A stretch of 64,000 nt of DNA from the NCBI RefSeq assembly GCF_029433105.1, contig NZ_JARNTW010000001.1, positions 744,001 through 808,000 of the forward strand, written 5' to 3'. The stretch is from Runella sp. MFBS21. GTDB taxonomy: Bacteria; Bacteroidota; Bacteroidia; Cytophagales; Spirosomataceae. The translations under genes were made by a program, and so were the position numbers. Positions 63,034 to 64,000 of this stretch are shown in pieces (position 1 is the first letter of the stretch; the number at the start of each line of letters is the position of its first letter). A model generated the notes under the pieces. It made no database searches. It was not told where the DNA came from and saw only the letters and a program-made list of their open reading frames with translations.

Positions 63034-64000
63034 ATGCACAGTCCATTTTTTGTGTCTATTCTGCTTGTTGTCAGTATTTTGACTATCATTTTGCTTAGCT
63101 CTAAATACAAATTCAATACTTTTTTTGTGTTGATTTTGGTGGCAATTGGTGTAGGATTCGCGGCAGGCATGGACGGAGAGAGTGTACTCAAATACCTCAA
63201 AGTAGGTTTTGGAAGTACGCTCGAAAAAATCGGATTACTCATCATTCTAGGCGCTACTTTGGGAGTTATTTTAGACAAAACCAATGCTACGCTAAGTTTG
63301 GCTAATTTGATTTTGTCCAAAACAGGTGAAAAGTACGCACCTCTAGCCATCACTATGGTGGGAGTGTTGATAGGGCTGCCTATTTTTTGTGATTCTGGAT
63401 TTGTGGTTTTGAGCGGTTTAGTGGTTTCGTTAGGTCAAAAAATTCCTTCCAAAAGACGGGCATTAGTGGCTTGTTTAGCTACATCCTTATATGCAGTTCA
63501 TTGTTTAGTTCCGCCGCACCCAGGTATTACAGCTGCCGCTGGTGTACTCAATGTAGATTTAGGAAAGGCGATGCTGATTGGTATTTGTATAGCCCTACCT
63601 ACGGCGGCGATTGGTTATGTGTATAGCATTATGTTGCCTTCAAATGCTTCTGAAGAGTCGTTGGGGGAAGTACCTAAAACAGACGATAGTGCTGGGTTTT
63701 TACCATCGCCTTTTTTGTCGATTTTACCCATTATTGTTCCGATTGCGCTTATTTCACTCAAATCGGTACTACTGCTCAATCCTGAGTCAGTACCTCCGTC
63801 TTTTTTGAACTTTATTAAATTTATAGGAGAACCTGTGAGTGCACTGTTGGTGGGGATTGTGCTGACGTTGCCTCTTTTTCAAAAAATAGACAAAACACGA
63901 CTTAATCATCTTTTTGATGATGCGATCGAGAAAGCGGGCCCTATCCTGATTGTGACGGCGGCGGGTGGGGCTTTTGGAGAAATCATCAAAACGCTTGAGC
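63034..64000 (+). CDS. GntP-family permease, 5' part (truncated by window edge)
   Basis: An open frame from the ATG at 63034 to the window end, about 322 codons with no stop. It begins MHSPFFVSILLVVSILTIIL and shows repeated hydrophobic helices. LVPPHPGITAAAGVL and GLPIFCDSGFVVLSGLVVSL are GntP signatures. GntP proteins import gluconate or related sugar acids with protons; the substrate here is unknown. It follows the SorAB-like pair but its relation to it is unclear. The C-terminal third lies outside the window. Confidence 0.85.
   Translation, partial: MHSPFFVSILLVVSILTIILLSSKYKFNTFFVLILVAIGVGFAAGMDGESVLKYLKVGFGSTLEKIGLLIILGATLGVILDKTNATLSLANLILSKTGEKYAPLAITMVGVLIGLPIFCDSGFVVLSGLVVSLGQKIPSKRRALVACLATSLYAVHCLVPPHPGITAAAGVLNVDLGKAMLIGICIALPTAAIGYVYSIMLPSNASEESLGEVPKTDDSAGFLPSPFLSILPIIVPIALISLKSVLLLNPESVPPSFLNFIKFIGEPVSALLVGIVLTLPLFQKIDKTRLNHLFDDAIEKAGPILIVTAAGGAFGEIIKTLE

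Noticed and set aside
1-64000. tRNA, rRNA or intact insertion sequence
   Set aside because: The intergenic regions were read for tRNA-like arms and transposase frames; none was convincing.

Overview
The window looks like chromosomal DNA of a Bacteroidota bacterium, most likely order Cytophagales (Runella/Spirosoma-like; an inference from gene content, not a measured placement). The evidence is a very large hybrid two-component sensor with an AraC output domain, a gliding-motility/type IX secretion C-terminal sorting domain, a GH106-type rhamnosidase, a bacteroidetal ECF sigma factor, an ABC permease fused to an M1 peptidase, and start regions that carry TAnnTTTG-type -7 promoter elements rather than strong Shine-Dalgarno sequences. 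No rRNA, tRNA, CRISPR array or intact transposase was seen.

Layout. 1-4.5 kb: 5' part of a LytS-like kinase gene, gamma carbonic anhydrase, a Uma2 nuclease, oligopeptidase B, a decayed gene and a thioredoxin that has lost both active-site cysteines. 4.9-14.2 kb: hybrid sensor regulator, RecQ and a GH106-like glycoside hydrolase, all on the minus strand. 14.7-26.3 kb: ferritin, a small membrane protein/HTH pair, a lipoprotein, PHP histidinol-phosphatase with GltX, a CAP-domain protein, GNAT plus HisF, YceI, an MBL hydrolase, an orphan response regulator and an M3 peptidase. 26.4-33.7 kb is the most dynamic part: gene remnants, a small kinase-like gene of the kind known from phage/mobile polyvalent proteins, and an ABC ATPase and its permease-peptidase partner separated by about 1.6 kb of long palindromic repeats that enclose a GIY-YIG nuclease gene. 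34-53 kb: mostly housekeeping (ChbG-like deacetylase, serine hydrolase, NarL-type regulator behind an 0.8-kb structured intergenic region, FAD/Fe-S dehydrogenase, PrmA, ECF sigma, MurB, RsmB-like, PanD, LPG-synthase-like membrane protein, RfaE2, YugP-like peptidase, a giant secreted protein). 53-64 kb: ProC, a two-gene AAA ATPase + HNH endonuclease module that resembles the Septu anti-phage system, an S9 peptidase, MoxR, a LysR regulator followed by a sulfite-dehydrogenase-like SorAB pair, and the 5' part of a GntP permease.

The strongest hunt candidates are the Septu-like ATPase/HNH operon (54158-56205), the GIY-YIG gene embedded in a palindromic repeat cluster inside an ABC operon (31225-32774), and the kinase-like gene flanked by a 3'-end remnant whose base differences from the intact M1 gene are all synonymous (26695-27410). 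Everything here comes from reading the sequence; no database search was run.
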